64,000 bases of DNA from Diplosphaera chodatii (Eukaryota > Chlorophyta > Trebouxiophyceae > Prasiolales > Stichococcaceae). The notes beneath the pieces were generated by a model. That model saw only the letters and a program-made list of their open reading frames with translations. It had not been told where the DNA came from and made no database searches. Shown piece by piece: positions 35,784 through 46,472 of this stretch (position 1 is its first letter; each line of letters opens with the position of its first letter). The stretch is from contig JAALGY010000054.1 in assembly GCA_032358165.1 (NCBI GenBank), positions 310,001 to 374,000 on the forward strand, in the 5' to 3' direction. The translations under genes and the position numbers were made by a program.

Positions 35784-38700
35784 ATGAGTCTGGAGACGGC
35801 GGAAGCCGGCGGCAGCGACGTGCCGGCGGACTTCTGCGGCAGCGACATCACCACCAACGCCAGCCTGCAGCTGACCGGGCGGCGGCGCGGCCCCAAAAAG
35901 ACCGTCAGCTTCTCCGAGAGCATCAGCACCGTGAGCTACAACACTGCCGAGGAGCCGTCATGGCACCACGGCGATTACTTCCGCGACATGGTCAACGGCG
36001 ACGGCAGGCCGCCAGCCACGAGCGCCTACGATGCTGAGGCCCCCAAGAGTCCTCGCACTGGGGACGGCGGCGGCGGCAGCGGCAGCGGCGATGTTCACGA
36101 CAGCATCGTGTCCGCAGCCGGCAGCGCCGGCAGCGGGGGAGGGGCCAGCCACAGCGGCAGCAGCAGCAGCGGCTCCAGCATCATCCACTGGTTCTGGCGC
36201 GGCTGGCTCACGGACCAGGGCCTGAAGTTTTATCAGGCGAGCATGAGACCCTGGAGGAGCAACAGCTGCTGCTGCCTTCATCGCAGCTCAAGCTGCCGCG
36301 CATGATGCTGGCAACACCCATACAAGCAGACAGTAGAATTGTGCCAGAGAAGTATTGGCACTGTAGAGAACTGCTGGCACTGTGGAACACGAGCATGGCT
36401 TGCTTGTGCAGGACATTGGCACGGGCACCTGGCGGGAAGTCACATTTCATATGCTGACAGCCACAGCAACACCAGCGGGTGTGCTTACCTGCATGCAGTT
36501 GTGCTGCATCAGGTTCATCGCGCACACACTGCATCTGCATGCTAGGTGCGCCTGGTCTCCAGTACGGGTGTGACGGCTGCTGTTCAAGCTGCCGTGCAGC
36601 CTATAGCCCGCTACCTTGGGCGATGGCACGCCTGACGTGGTATGGCGGCATCCCGATGCTGTTCTTCTCCATCGCCTGCTTCTACTACTGCGCCATGCTC
36701 ACGGTGTGGGCGCTGTTCTGCCTGCTCGGTGTTCTGCTGGGTACTCTGTGTCGAGGCTGCACATCATCACATCACCCGCGCTCTGAGGTCGCGCCAGAGC
36801 AGCTTCACTCGCGAGCGGGGCGCCCTGAAGGCTGAACCGTGCTATGTTGGCCGGCTGAGCAGGCAAATCTCCACACGTGGAAGGTCGTCATCAGGTTTTG
36901 CAGATACCGCGACCTGGCAAAGAGCGTCTGGGGTGCGTGCCAACATCCCTGCCATGACACAGACACCTGCTGGTCATACGAAGCGCTATTCAGTTGATGC
37001 GCAAAAAGAGCAAAACGCTGTGCGCCTGCTGACCGGCTGGACGTGCCTTGGTTGCTGCAGGCATGAAGGGGCACCACCTGGCCTTCTCGCTGCAGCAGAT
37101 GGGCAGCCTGGGCAACAACGTGGCCATCCAGCTTTCATCGGCGCTTGTCATGAAGGCAAGAGTAGGAAAGATGCACTTCTGGCTGCATACATTGGCATCC
37201 TCTGCATATGTGCCACAGAACAGACGTGGCATGCAACCAGGGCCGTATTGTAGGCAAGCCCAGCGTGCACACGAGCTGTCAGCCTGACCTCCTCTCTCCC
37301 CTCACAGGACATTTACTTGACATACAACCCGGGCGGCAACGTCAGCATCCACATCTGGCTCATCGTGTTTGCGTGAGCGTTCTATGCCTGTAATCACGTT
37401 TCTCACCAATATCCAGACGTTCATTTCAGCCCTTGTGTGCCACTCTCAGCAGCTAGCTAGGCATTGTGATGACTAAGCTGGCGGTGGCTCTCGACGCTGC
37501 CTCCTGCGTCACACAGGTGCATCCAGCTGGTGCTGTGTCAGTTGCCAACGCTGCACCACCTGCGGCACCTCAACATCTTTGCGACGGCGGTCACCATCGC
37601 CTTCGCCGGCCTTGTCAGCATCTTCTGCTTCTCTGACGGTGCGCACTGGTTGCACAAACCTGCACAGAGTGCTGTACAGTGCCACACAATCGGGTTTGGC
37701 AACACGAGTGCCTGTGGATGCACCACTTCCCAGCGCAGTTCCTGTGTTGTCCATGTGCATCCGTTCATTCTGATCTGTCTCATGCAGGCAAAGCGGACGC
37801 CACTTTGCCCGTCAGCTATGCCGTGGTGCCAGGGGATCTCACGGCGCAGATCATGGGCGGGTTCACAGCGGCAGGGACCATGGCCTTCTCCTTAGCCAAC
37901 ATCCTGCTGCCAGAGGTACAGTTCACAACATCCATACAACGGCATGTTGGCCGCGCCACTTTGTCGTGCTCATGGGGCTGCTGTGGTAGGAGGTGCAGTC
38001 CTGAGCGGCGCCATGAGAAGCTATCCAGTGGACTATGTGCATGGAGCAGACTTTTGGTTGATTCCAGACGCCACCTGGGGGGCTCCTGCACGTGCAGATC
38101 CAGGCGGTGGCCCGACCGCCGGCGGCGCTGAACGGACGGAAGGGTGTCACAGCGGCCTTCACGACCATCGGGATCATCTACCCCCTGGTCGCCATCGCCG
38201 GCTTCTATGTGCGTGCTCCTCCAGGCAGTGTTGCCGTTGCTCCGCTGCAACCTCACCATGAGCGAATTACACAGCTGTCACATGTTGCCACATGCAAAGC
38301 TGGGCACCGCATATGAGTCAGGATGGGCGCCCATCCTTTACATGCAGCACTGCATGATCATGTCTGTGGTACATGATGGTGGTTTGACCCGCATGTCCCC
38401 TGCCTGCAGGCATTTGGCAACAACGTCAGCTCGCTGGTGGTGTTGTCGCTGCCGCCGCAGCACCGGTGGGCAGCCGTCACAGCCAAGCTGCTGCTGATCA
38501 TCCACGCCTCCTTCAACTACCAGGTGGGTATGGCAGTCCATCGTCAACCAGTGCCGTGCGCTCGATGCAGACTCACGCTCAGAAGTGCATGAACACACGT
38601 TGAGTGGTTTGCTGCAGGTGTTTGGGCAGCCGTCCTTCGAGGTCATCGAGTACCTGCTGATGGACGACACCGCGAGCCTGCTCAGCGTGAAGAACTGCTT

Positions 38701-39193
38701 GGCGCGGTTCTTTGGGTCCCTGGTGTACGTCATCACGCTGTCGTTCCTGGCGGCCCTGCTGCCGGGGGCGCTGCCCAACGTGGCGTCCGTGATCGGCGCC
38801 GTGTGCTATGTCAGCCTGGTGCGCTTGTACACAGCCACCTGGCAAACCCTGCTGCGCACATGGCTTATAGCAAAGATCTGTAGCAACTAGCAGACTTCGC
38901 ATGATGTTGTTATCGTGCTTGCACTGTTTGTAGCACAGCAGGCAACTCCTCGCTGCAACAGGCTCAGCAGATAGCAGATGGATGTGTGCTGACTGTCCAC
39001 ACATGTGCAGGATGTCGTCATCCCGTTGCTGATGGACATCACAGCCCGCAAGCCGGGTCCGCTCAAGCGCTTCCTGCACCTGGCGGGCTCGGCCTTGTGG
39101 ACCTGCATTGGGATTCTGGCTGTGATTGGGTCAGTGTACGACCTGGCCACACGAGCAGAGGCTCTGAGATTCTTTGAGAATGCCTCCGCATGA
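35784..39193 (+). CDS. Amino acid permease, AAAP family, copy A
   Basis: A multi-spanning transporter of the amino acid/auxin permease family (Aa_trans fold), expected to import amino acids with protons at the plasma membrane or another membrane. The ATG at 35784 opens a roughly 150-residue hydrophilic tail with KKTVSFSES at residues 38-46 and Gly/Ser runs. The first membrane exon is DIGTGTWREVTFHMLTATAT (36413-36475). Later ones include WYGGIPMLFFSIACFYYCAM, GSLGNNVAIQLSSALVMK, QLVLCQLPTLHHLRHLNIFA, ATAVTIAFAGLVSIFCF, GFTAAGTMAFSLANILLPE, VTAAFTTIGIIYPLVAIAGF, FFGSLVYVITLSFLAALLPG and LAGSALWTCIGILAVIGSVY, ending at TGA 39191-39193. To stay in phase, intron 1 probably uses a GC donor (CAG|GCGAGC near 36236). 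It is the most diverged of the four copies and the only one on the plus strand. Substrate unknown. Confidence 0.9.
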
Positions 39194-40089
39194 GTGTGGC
39201 CGCAGCCGCAACGTGGGGAATGATAGCTAGCAGCATGGGCTTGTCAGCAGCAGATGCGGCATCGGTAGCAGTGCGAATAAGGCACAGGAGCGGCAGAGGG
39301 GGATAGGTGGCCGCCGCCCTGTGGCCAAGCGCAGCCATATGGTTGATAAGGTGATCACACGCCTAGCTAGTGATTTGGCACGTTCAGTCTGTCAGCGGGT
39401 GAGTGCGTCATACCGTCGTGATCGTGCAAGCAGCTGTGTGGCAACTCGCAAAGATACTGAAATGGCAGGTTTGTGGGCCCACCAAGTTATTGCGGCAAAA
39501 CTGAGCGTCGAGTAGTGTACGTATTCACATTGGTTTGGTTGGGGTCATTTGATTGCTCAGCATGCTCGTGTTGACTTCTTGCATGTGCATGCTGCCCTAC
39601 ATTGAGCTGCATTCTCATGCTTTCAGACTTTAGAGACTTGCACATGTTCATTATTGCCTCTATAAACACCATATAATAGCCTGGTGAACCAAAGCAGTAG
39701 CAGACGCAGCCACAGTTCAGCAAGTTCACAGCTTACCACCAACCAGCATGCGTGTCCAATTGCCCGCTTGCGAGGCAGCTAGCTTCAGACCTTGAAACCA
39801 GGTAGGCCACCAGACGCATGGCATCATCACTCCACAATGCAATAGTCCCGGCAGCGATCAACCGACTCCGTCATGCTGGGTCAGGTGCCTGCCCGGGGTC
39901 GCTTCTCGGCTGCGCTGAAGTCAGACACAGTTGCAGTAGTTATCGGAGCAGCAGCGCTGCCCTGCCATACACGTGCCACACCGTTCTGATCACAACCTGC
40001 TAGTCTGGTTCCCCAGCACGATCCTGAGGACCAGTGGATCGTTGCCGCTCCACTCCTCCCTGCGGCTCTATACTCTCGGAGACATGCGC
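39194..40089. other. Convergent spacer between permeases A and B
   Basis: About 900 bases of tail-to-tail spacer, more AT-rich than the surroundings. No gene is seen. Confidence 0.5.
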
Positions 40090-43000
40090 CTAGTTTCCCA
40101 GCGCGCTCTTCGGCACCAGCAGGTCCACGCCACTCAGCTCCTCCCGGGGCTCCACGCTCTCGAACACGTGCAGCCCCTCCTGCCGCGCTTCGTTTACCAG
40201 GGAGTAGGCCGCGCCCACCACCGCACACACCTGCGAGGAGATGTACCGCATGTCGCTCGGCAACAGTGCCTGCTCGTCCCTGAGCCCCCATGCACCCCCG
40301 CCATCCTGCTCTGGCCTGGCAGGTGTGCCGCCTGCCGTCAACAGTGCGTTGGTAGGCAATCAGTATGAGCTGGCTCCCCTGTCATGGGGTGCCAGTGACG
40401 TCACGCACGCCTGCTCTGGCTGCTCGGCAGGAATGCAGCAGGATCTGCGTCGTCTCACCCCGACCACCACCGCCACTATGCTGCCGATGATGTGCGCCGT
40501 CCGCCGCGGCCACCGCGGCTTGCGCGCCGAGTTGTACAACAGCAGCGGGAACACAAGGTCCATGGGCACGTACCTGCACAGGGTATGTTCTAGGGTTTCC
40601 GAAGTGTCTAAAGTGTAATGCAGGTGGCAGTCGATGTGCTCACCCTGTAGTGAGCAGGTTTGACATTGCTGAAGTGACAGCCTCATATCTTTGGCAGGTC
40701 GCCCGAGTCGCACCCGATGACGCCCACAATTGCTGCAATCTCCCCGAAGCCTGACGGCAGGATGCTGGTCACGAAAGCAATCGTCAGAATGTACACTGAT
40801 GTACCAGCCTGCAGAAGCATGACGAAAAGTCGACAAGGTGCGGCAACATAGTCCCGGTATCATACCTCGTGGCCACCATTACTCCCAGAAAGCACTTACC
40901 AGACGAGCAGTGCAGTTCTTAATCGACATCAGGTTGGCTGCAGGGGAAGCAGATGGACTCAGTATTGCATATCCCCGGGTGTCAGCAAGTGGTGTGCATG
41001 AACATGCTGGTTGACGCACATCTCATCCCATCATATCATGAGCATATGGAGGTCAGAAGGCTGCGGACAGCTCACGGTCTGAGGGATCTTGCAGCGCGAG
41101 GCCAATGATCTCATACGACGGCCGCGCATAGATCTGATAGTTCAGCGCACCATTGACGATCCTGTAAGACAGCAAAGCATTTCAAGACAGTTCACAGCGC
41201 ATACAGGGAGCCCGCAAGCTTCGACGTGCATCGCCGAGATGCGTCATCTTTGCACATATGCACATTGGCATCATGACAGAGATGACGTCAAAGCAGCAGC
41301 ATAGCGCACAGCGTGATCTCGGCTGCGGTGACAGTCCAGGAGGTCACTGGTGTGATAGATAGCACCACCAGCTGTGCGGCGTTGTTCCCGAAGGCCTACA
41401 GGCAGCTTGCTGTCGTCACACCCTGCTCAACCACCTCACATGCCAAGAACACCCAACAGCATAGGCGCCTACCCAAAATGCTGAGACCGTCAGGGTGACA
41501 TATGCAACCAGCACAAAGGCGTAGGCCGCTGAGATGCCCTTGTAGCCGTTCTGCTTGGCGGGGGCCTTTGCGATGGACTGTATCTCTGCAGCAGCAGACG
41601 CAACATGTCACCCGGATGGCCGTGCAGGTGACAATGGTAAAAGTGGGCAGGTGGGAAGCACTCGCGACAATGCACCTGGCATGATGGGGTTGCTGTAGGC
41701 ATAGCACATGATGCCTATTGCCTCAAAAGCCTAAGAGCGCAGAGGAGATTTGCGTCAGGGGACAGTGATGGGGTTGCTAAAGGCAAGCACCAGTGCCCTT
41801 GTGCACATGATGAAGATGCCATGCTTCCTGCAGGCAGCCTGTGCATGCCTGGTAGTGAGGCATGGAGGCCGTCTCACCTCCATCGTGTACTGGCTGGCCG
41901 ACTGATTCGGCACCAGGCCATGATGAACGCTGCTGCGGTCCAACCGCTTGCCTGCAGCAGTGGAACAGCCAGAGATGCTCGACATGTAGCGGACATTGAA
42001 AGCCGGCTGCATGTTACACGCGTACGCCCAGACGCTGATGTAAAGCACGGCTGGGGTTGCGATCAGCTCACCATCGGTAATGCACTCAATCGCCACAATG
42101 ATCACGAAGGCCACTGTGCAGAGTACCGCCACAATGTTGAGGTGGCGCAGGTGCCTCATGGTGGGCAGCTGCGACAGCACCAGCTGGGCCGCGGCGAAGA
42201 TGGCGATGAACACGAAGATACTGATGTTTTCGTGTGTGTTGAAGCCGTGGTACAGGTCCTGCAGTGCCAGTGGAAGCACTTTGCGGCTGAAAGACCCGCC
42301 GGGGGCATTGCACAGCCAGCGCTTTGGCGTCAAGAGTCCGCGAATGCGTGGTGAAGCCTAACCTTCATGGCAAAGGCGCAAGCCAGCTGCACAGCAATGT
42401 TGGTGCAGATGCAGGCTGTCAGCTGGGATATGTACGCTGTGTAAAACCCCTTGTCGCCTGCAACACACACGTGCCAAGCGCTGTCCACACTGCCAACACA
42501 CTGACACTGCGCATGCACGAAGTACACGGGATGAGGCCGTCCAGCCGCGGCAAGGGCGCACCCCAGATGCTCCTCGCAAGATCGCGGTACCGACACTGGC
42601 GCATCGTGACCGTCCAAGTGTGCAGGTCCGCCTGGAGTGACATTGGACGTATCAGAGGCAAGTTGCCGGCCTCATGCACCTGAGGGGGTCTGCCTCTTGT
42701 GCAGCATGCCGGCAATGTCTGGACACACTGCAGCGCACCAGCAGCATGGCGTTGTAGTAGCTGGCTGCCCAGAGACCCACCAGCACCAGCATCCCGGGCA
42801 CCCATGTGAGTCTCCCCAGTGCGTATGACAGCGGCGCAAATGCTGCACCACGGCACAGTTCGTCATGTCAACACTGCCCAGCCCACGAAACCAAACCTGT
42901 AGCAGTCCGCACGACACAGTGCTTGCATCTGGTGGGCCCTCACCAGCGGGGGTTGCCATGGAGACCAGGATGGCGTATGACACATCGCGCCAGGTGCCTG

Positions 43001-43521
43001 TGCCGATGTCACTGAACCTACGCGACCAGAGGCGCAGGCATCACCTCCACAGCTGTACATGGGCTGCAAATACTGTTCGCACTAGCCGATGGGGCAGGCA
43101 TGACATGGTGACCAGGCCATCAGGACGCTTCTCGCAGCACCCACCACTTCACCGCTGGCATCTTCAGCCGCAGCCGCCGGGAGGGCAGCAGCTCGTGCCC
43201 ATCGGCATCGACTGCATCCTCTCCGCTCTCCTGCGGAGGGTCTGCTGCGCTGAAGACCAGCTTCTCCCTGCCAGCTGCTGTTTCAGCATGGCCGCCGCTG
43301 GTCGCCAGCGTGGCGATCTCAGAAGCGTCGCCGCGTTCTGCCCTGCCGTTTGCTGCATCAGCGGCTGCCTGTGGGCTGCCAGACGACTTCTCATGACACG
43401 TGGTGTCTGCTGAGAACCGCACGCTCTTCTTTGGAGCCTTCTGCAGCGGTGTGCCATGCTCGCTGTTGTCGCTGAGAGTGGCATCGCCGTTGCCCAGTTG
43501 CTCCAAAATTGATGGCAGCAT
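40090..43521 (-). CDS. Amino acid permease, AAAP family, copy B
   Basis: Paralogue of copy A and closer to copies C and D. The ATG at 43521 begins a roughly 120-residue hydrophilic tail with APKKSVRFSADT (motif at 43431-43414), ending LKMPAVKW before the TG|GTGGGT donor. Membrane exons follow: FSDIGTGTWRDVSYAILVSM, WVPGMLVLVGLWAASYYNAM, WTVTMRQCRYRDLARSIWG, ISQLTACICTNIAVQLACAF, QLVLSQLPTMRHLRHLNIVA, AYSNPIMPG, GISAAYAFVLVAYVTLTVSA, FGNNAAQLVVLSITPVTSWT, RIVNGALNYQIYARPSYEII, NLMSIKNCTARL, SVYILTIAFVTSILPSGFGE and YVPMDLVFPLLLYNSARKPR. The last exon starts VCAVVGAAYSLVNEARQEGL and ends at TAG 40090. About fifteen exons; all phases I checked agree, so this copy looks intact. The donor after NPIMP (41674-41675) is a normal GT, unlike in C and D. 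Substrate cannot be predicted. Confidence 0.9.
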
Positions 43522-44085
43522 CTCAACTATGCTAAGCGATCATCATCTGCACTCTGGGCAGAAATTCGCATGGATCAGGGCACGGCCTATGCACCACACT
43601 ACCTCACAGTGCAATAGTGCACGACACCGCAATGCATGCGCCCGTAATCAGATGCTTGGCTCAATATGCATGCGCTAACATAGCATGACTCAGAGCTGGA
43701 GGTTCGGCCTCAGTTCATGCTCAGTATCTTTTGCTGCACACAGTGACAAGGCCGGTGATTTCACCACCTGCGGTTGCTGAGCCTCAAACAACAGGCCGCC
43801 AACGTGGGCTGTCAGCTACCCAACTTTATTGCCTATCAAGGGCACAGGTATGATGACGCGCCAGCAACAGCATGTGCGGACTTCACTGCAAGGATGCAGG
43901 CTGGTACAGTACTGCACAGTGCACGCTGCTGACGTGGCATGACACACGTCAGGGGGACATGCGAGCATGCACACAACCATCAGCTTTACTCGAAGGCTGC
44001 AGCATTTAGAAGCACGCAGTGTGTGCCGATCAGCTACTACAGGCTCCGAACAGTGCCTGGTGGTTGGTCTTTATCTTTCAGCTCA
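43522..44085. promoter_or_regulatory. Divergent spacer between permease B and the secreted-protein gene
   Basis: About 560 bases upstream of both starts. No coding signal and no distinct element. Confidence 0.4.
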
Positions 44086-45231
44086 ATGATGAGAGGGTTC
44101 AGCTGCGTTGTGGCCATCGCACTGACTGTTCTCACCAATGCCAACACGGCGTCTAGCACCGAGGCGTCAAGTCGTCTGACGTCCGACCCTCTGCGCGATC
44201 TGCCGGCACAGGTCAGTTGCGCCGTGGGACCAGATGCAGCTCCCGCACACCTGCTGTTGGCCGGGGTGCAACACAGTAGATGTCTTCGAGGATGATGCCC
44301 CTCAGTAACACACAGATGAGGAAACCGGCACCTCATCATGCAGTTAGGGTGTCAATCGCAGATCTGCACTAGCAACGTGATGTGAGGCCTGTGGCGCAGT
44401 CGAATGCGGCATGTGCAGAGTGAGCTGTCCAAAGCTATGCTGCATGCGACCAATGCAGTCGCTGAATCGACACTGGGCTGCTGATACGTAGGGCGCCTGG
44501 ATCCAGGGCGGGCAGCACGCAAGGAGGCTTGCTCAGGGCGAAGCGACGCCAGTGGGTGAGCGTCTTTGTGGTATATCCTCGAATTCGCAATGTTGACTGC
44601 AGCACCGCAGAACCTGAAGTGCACTGGTTGACCAGGAGCTGCCCGATCAGCGCACCGGTTCTTGCATCTGTGTCCAGGCAGGGGCGCTGCAGCGGGGTGC
44701 TGGAAAGCGACTTGATATCCTTCTCACCCCTGCGGGTATGTTTTGCAATGCAGTGGGCGGCACGGGCTCGACGCCCACGTCGGCCGCGCCCACGTCGGAC
44801 TCGGGCGCGGCGGCGGCCGACGACACCTCAGCGCAGGCGCAGACCGCCGGAACCGGGACGTCCAGCGGCGCCGGAGCGTCACCCATAGGCGAGCACCTGC
44901 TGCCCGAAGCAGAAGTCACACGAGTGCTGCGTCAATGCGGTTCAGCCAGGCCTGCTAGCCTCAGCAGCTGGCACAACCTGTCGGTATGTGACCTCCGGTT
45001 GAATGTGCATCCTTAGGGGTCATAACCCCAGCCCTCTGCCATGCAGTCGGGGCCGCAACGCCTGGCACCACAGCCAACGAGACCAGAGACAGCACGACGA
45101 CGTCAGCGCCGACGTCAACACCGACGGCAGCGCCAACTTCGGGCCAGGGCGCGCAACGCGGCCGGCAGAGCGGCGCAGCGGTCATCGGCGCCGTGGCGGC
45201 GGCGGCGGCGGCAGCTGGGGCCCTGTGGTAG
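44086..45231 (+). CDS. Predicted secreted Ser/Thr/Pro-rich protein, possibly GPI-anchored
   Basis: Not a recognised family. Exon 1 (44086-44211) encodes a clear signal peptide, MMRGFSCVVAIALTVLTNAN, followed by about 20 hydrophilic residues and a GT donor. A middle segment (about 44630-44890) reads GSCICVQAGALQRGAGKRLD, then ILLTPAGMFCNAVGGTGSTP, then a Ser/Thr/Ala/Asp-rich stretch (TSDSGAAAADDTSAQAQTAG). The final exon (about 45048-45231) is Thr/Pro/Ser-rich with one N-glycosylation sequon (NET) and closes with GAAVIGAVAAAAAAAGALW and TAG. That small-residue plus hydrophobic end is what a GPI-attachment signal looks like. Internal splice borders are not resolved; one join needs a GC donor at ATAG|GCGAGC. 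It lies inside the permease cluster, on the opposite strand to B and C. It may be a wall or cell-surface protein; that is inference. Confidence 0.45.
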
Positions 45232-46429
45232 CACGCCTTGAAGCTGTGCGTACGCCAGCGCAGCGCACCGTGCTGCGTATGTGACGCCGCAGCACTGCAA
45301 TGGTCTGCAGCTCCACATCCAGCGGCCTCGTCAGGGGTCGGGGACACCTCTGGCGATTCTGGCTGTGATGGGAGTGCGTCAGTCATGACGCCCCAGCTTC
45401 CTGGCAGTCCCTGGAGCAGAGGGTGGAGCCAGCAGCTGCGCTGGCAGTGCTGCGTCGCACAGGACAGCTGGGATGGTGCCACCTTGCACGGTCTACAAGG
45501 GAATGCCACATGCGGAGCAGATGTGACAGTCGATCATAAGCCCGCCATGTGACCCTGTGTCCCGGCCCTAGCTAGTAAGGCCGCCAGCACATAGCAGCAC
45601 CGGCAAGAGTAGCGGCGACAACGATGTTGGGTGCATATGCTGCACAGCTGCTGCGAACTGCGCTGACAGCACCCAGATAGCACTGATACTGCACCGTGAC
45701 TTGCGTGCATATTGATATTGCTTGCTTGTCCGGCTGCATGACGGGTTGCAGCACGGTATCGTGATGCTGCACCTGGCAGCAGCGCCGACAATGGTTGACC
45801 AACACGAGAGTTGGCGTTAGCTCAAATCTATTTTGGGGTACACTTGGGTGGTGTTCGAGTATGCTGAGGACTGGCTTCGCATGAGCCACCCCATGTTGCT
45901 GGCCTACAAAGTTTTGCTGTCTGCAGCATGTTTGGCTTTGGCCGTAAACCTGGCATGTGTCACGCTCATGAGTGCTCGACGACAACGAGCAGCATACAAA
46001 GCAATTAATCTGAAGTCTGCATCCCAGACTGTGGACAATACCCATTCATAGTCAGTACACTGTGCACCACTGAACTTCATTGAATATCGCCTTGGCCGGC
46101 AGGCGCTCTCATGATTGGTCAAGATGTGTATCCTGCAACTCCTGCCAGCTGAGCCAGTCGAACTGCATAATGTCACATGTGGTGATCGATAGTAATAGCG
46201 TTTGGAATGGTGATCTGTGGCAATATGCGGGCTTGCTCACCCGTAATGTATGACATGCTTGCTGCTGCAGCAGTGAGCATCTCCACACGGCAAAACCCGT
46301 CCTCCTACATCCTGCGCTCCGGCTGCTCATTGACTCCTCTTGACTCTGATTTGACTACAGGGTATTCAAATCCCCTGTCCCATGTGCAGCTCACCCCGCG
46401 GGTCCACGTCCAGCCCAGAGGAGCTGTGT
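45232..46429. other. Spacer downstream of the secreted-protein gene and permease C
   Basis: About 1.2 kb. An ORF at 45833-46051 (plus) contains a hydrophobic stretch (LLSAACLALAVNLACVTLMS) but has no family match that I recognise and no splice partner. No gene is supported. Confidence 0.4.
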
Positions 46430-46472
46430 CTACATCCCCTCTGTGCTGCCCAGCTCTCCCCGCGGGTCCACG
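46389..46472 (+). repeat. Duplicated 21-bp piece of the permease C terminus
   Basis: GCTCNCCCCGCGGGTCCACGT occurs at about 46391-46411 and again at about 46452-46472, differing at one base (A or T). The second lies inside the last coding exon of permease C (minus-strand NVDPRGEL); the first lies just past its stop. A short 3'-end duplication is the simplest explanation. Confidence 0.75.
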
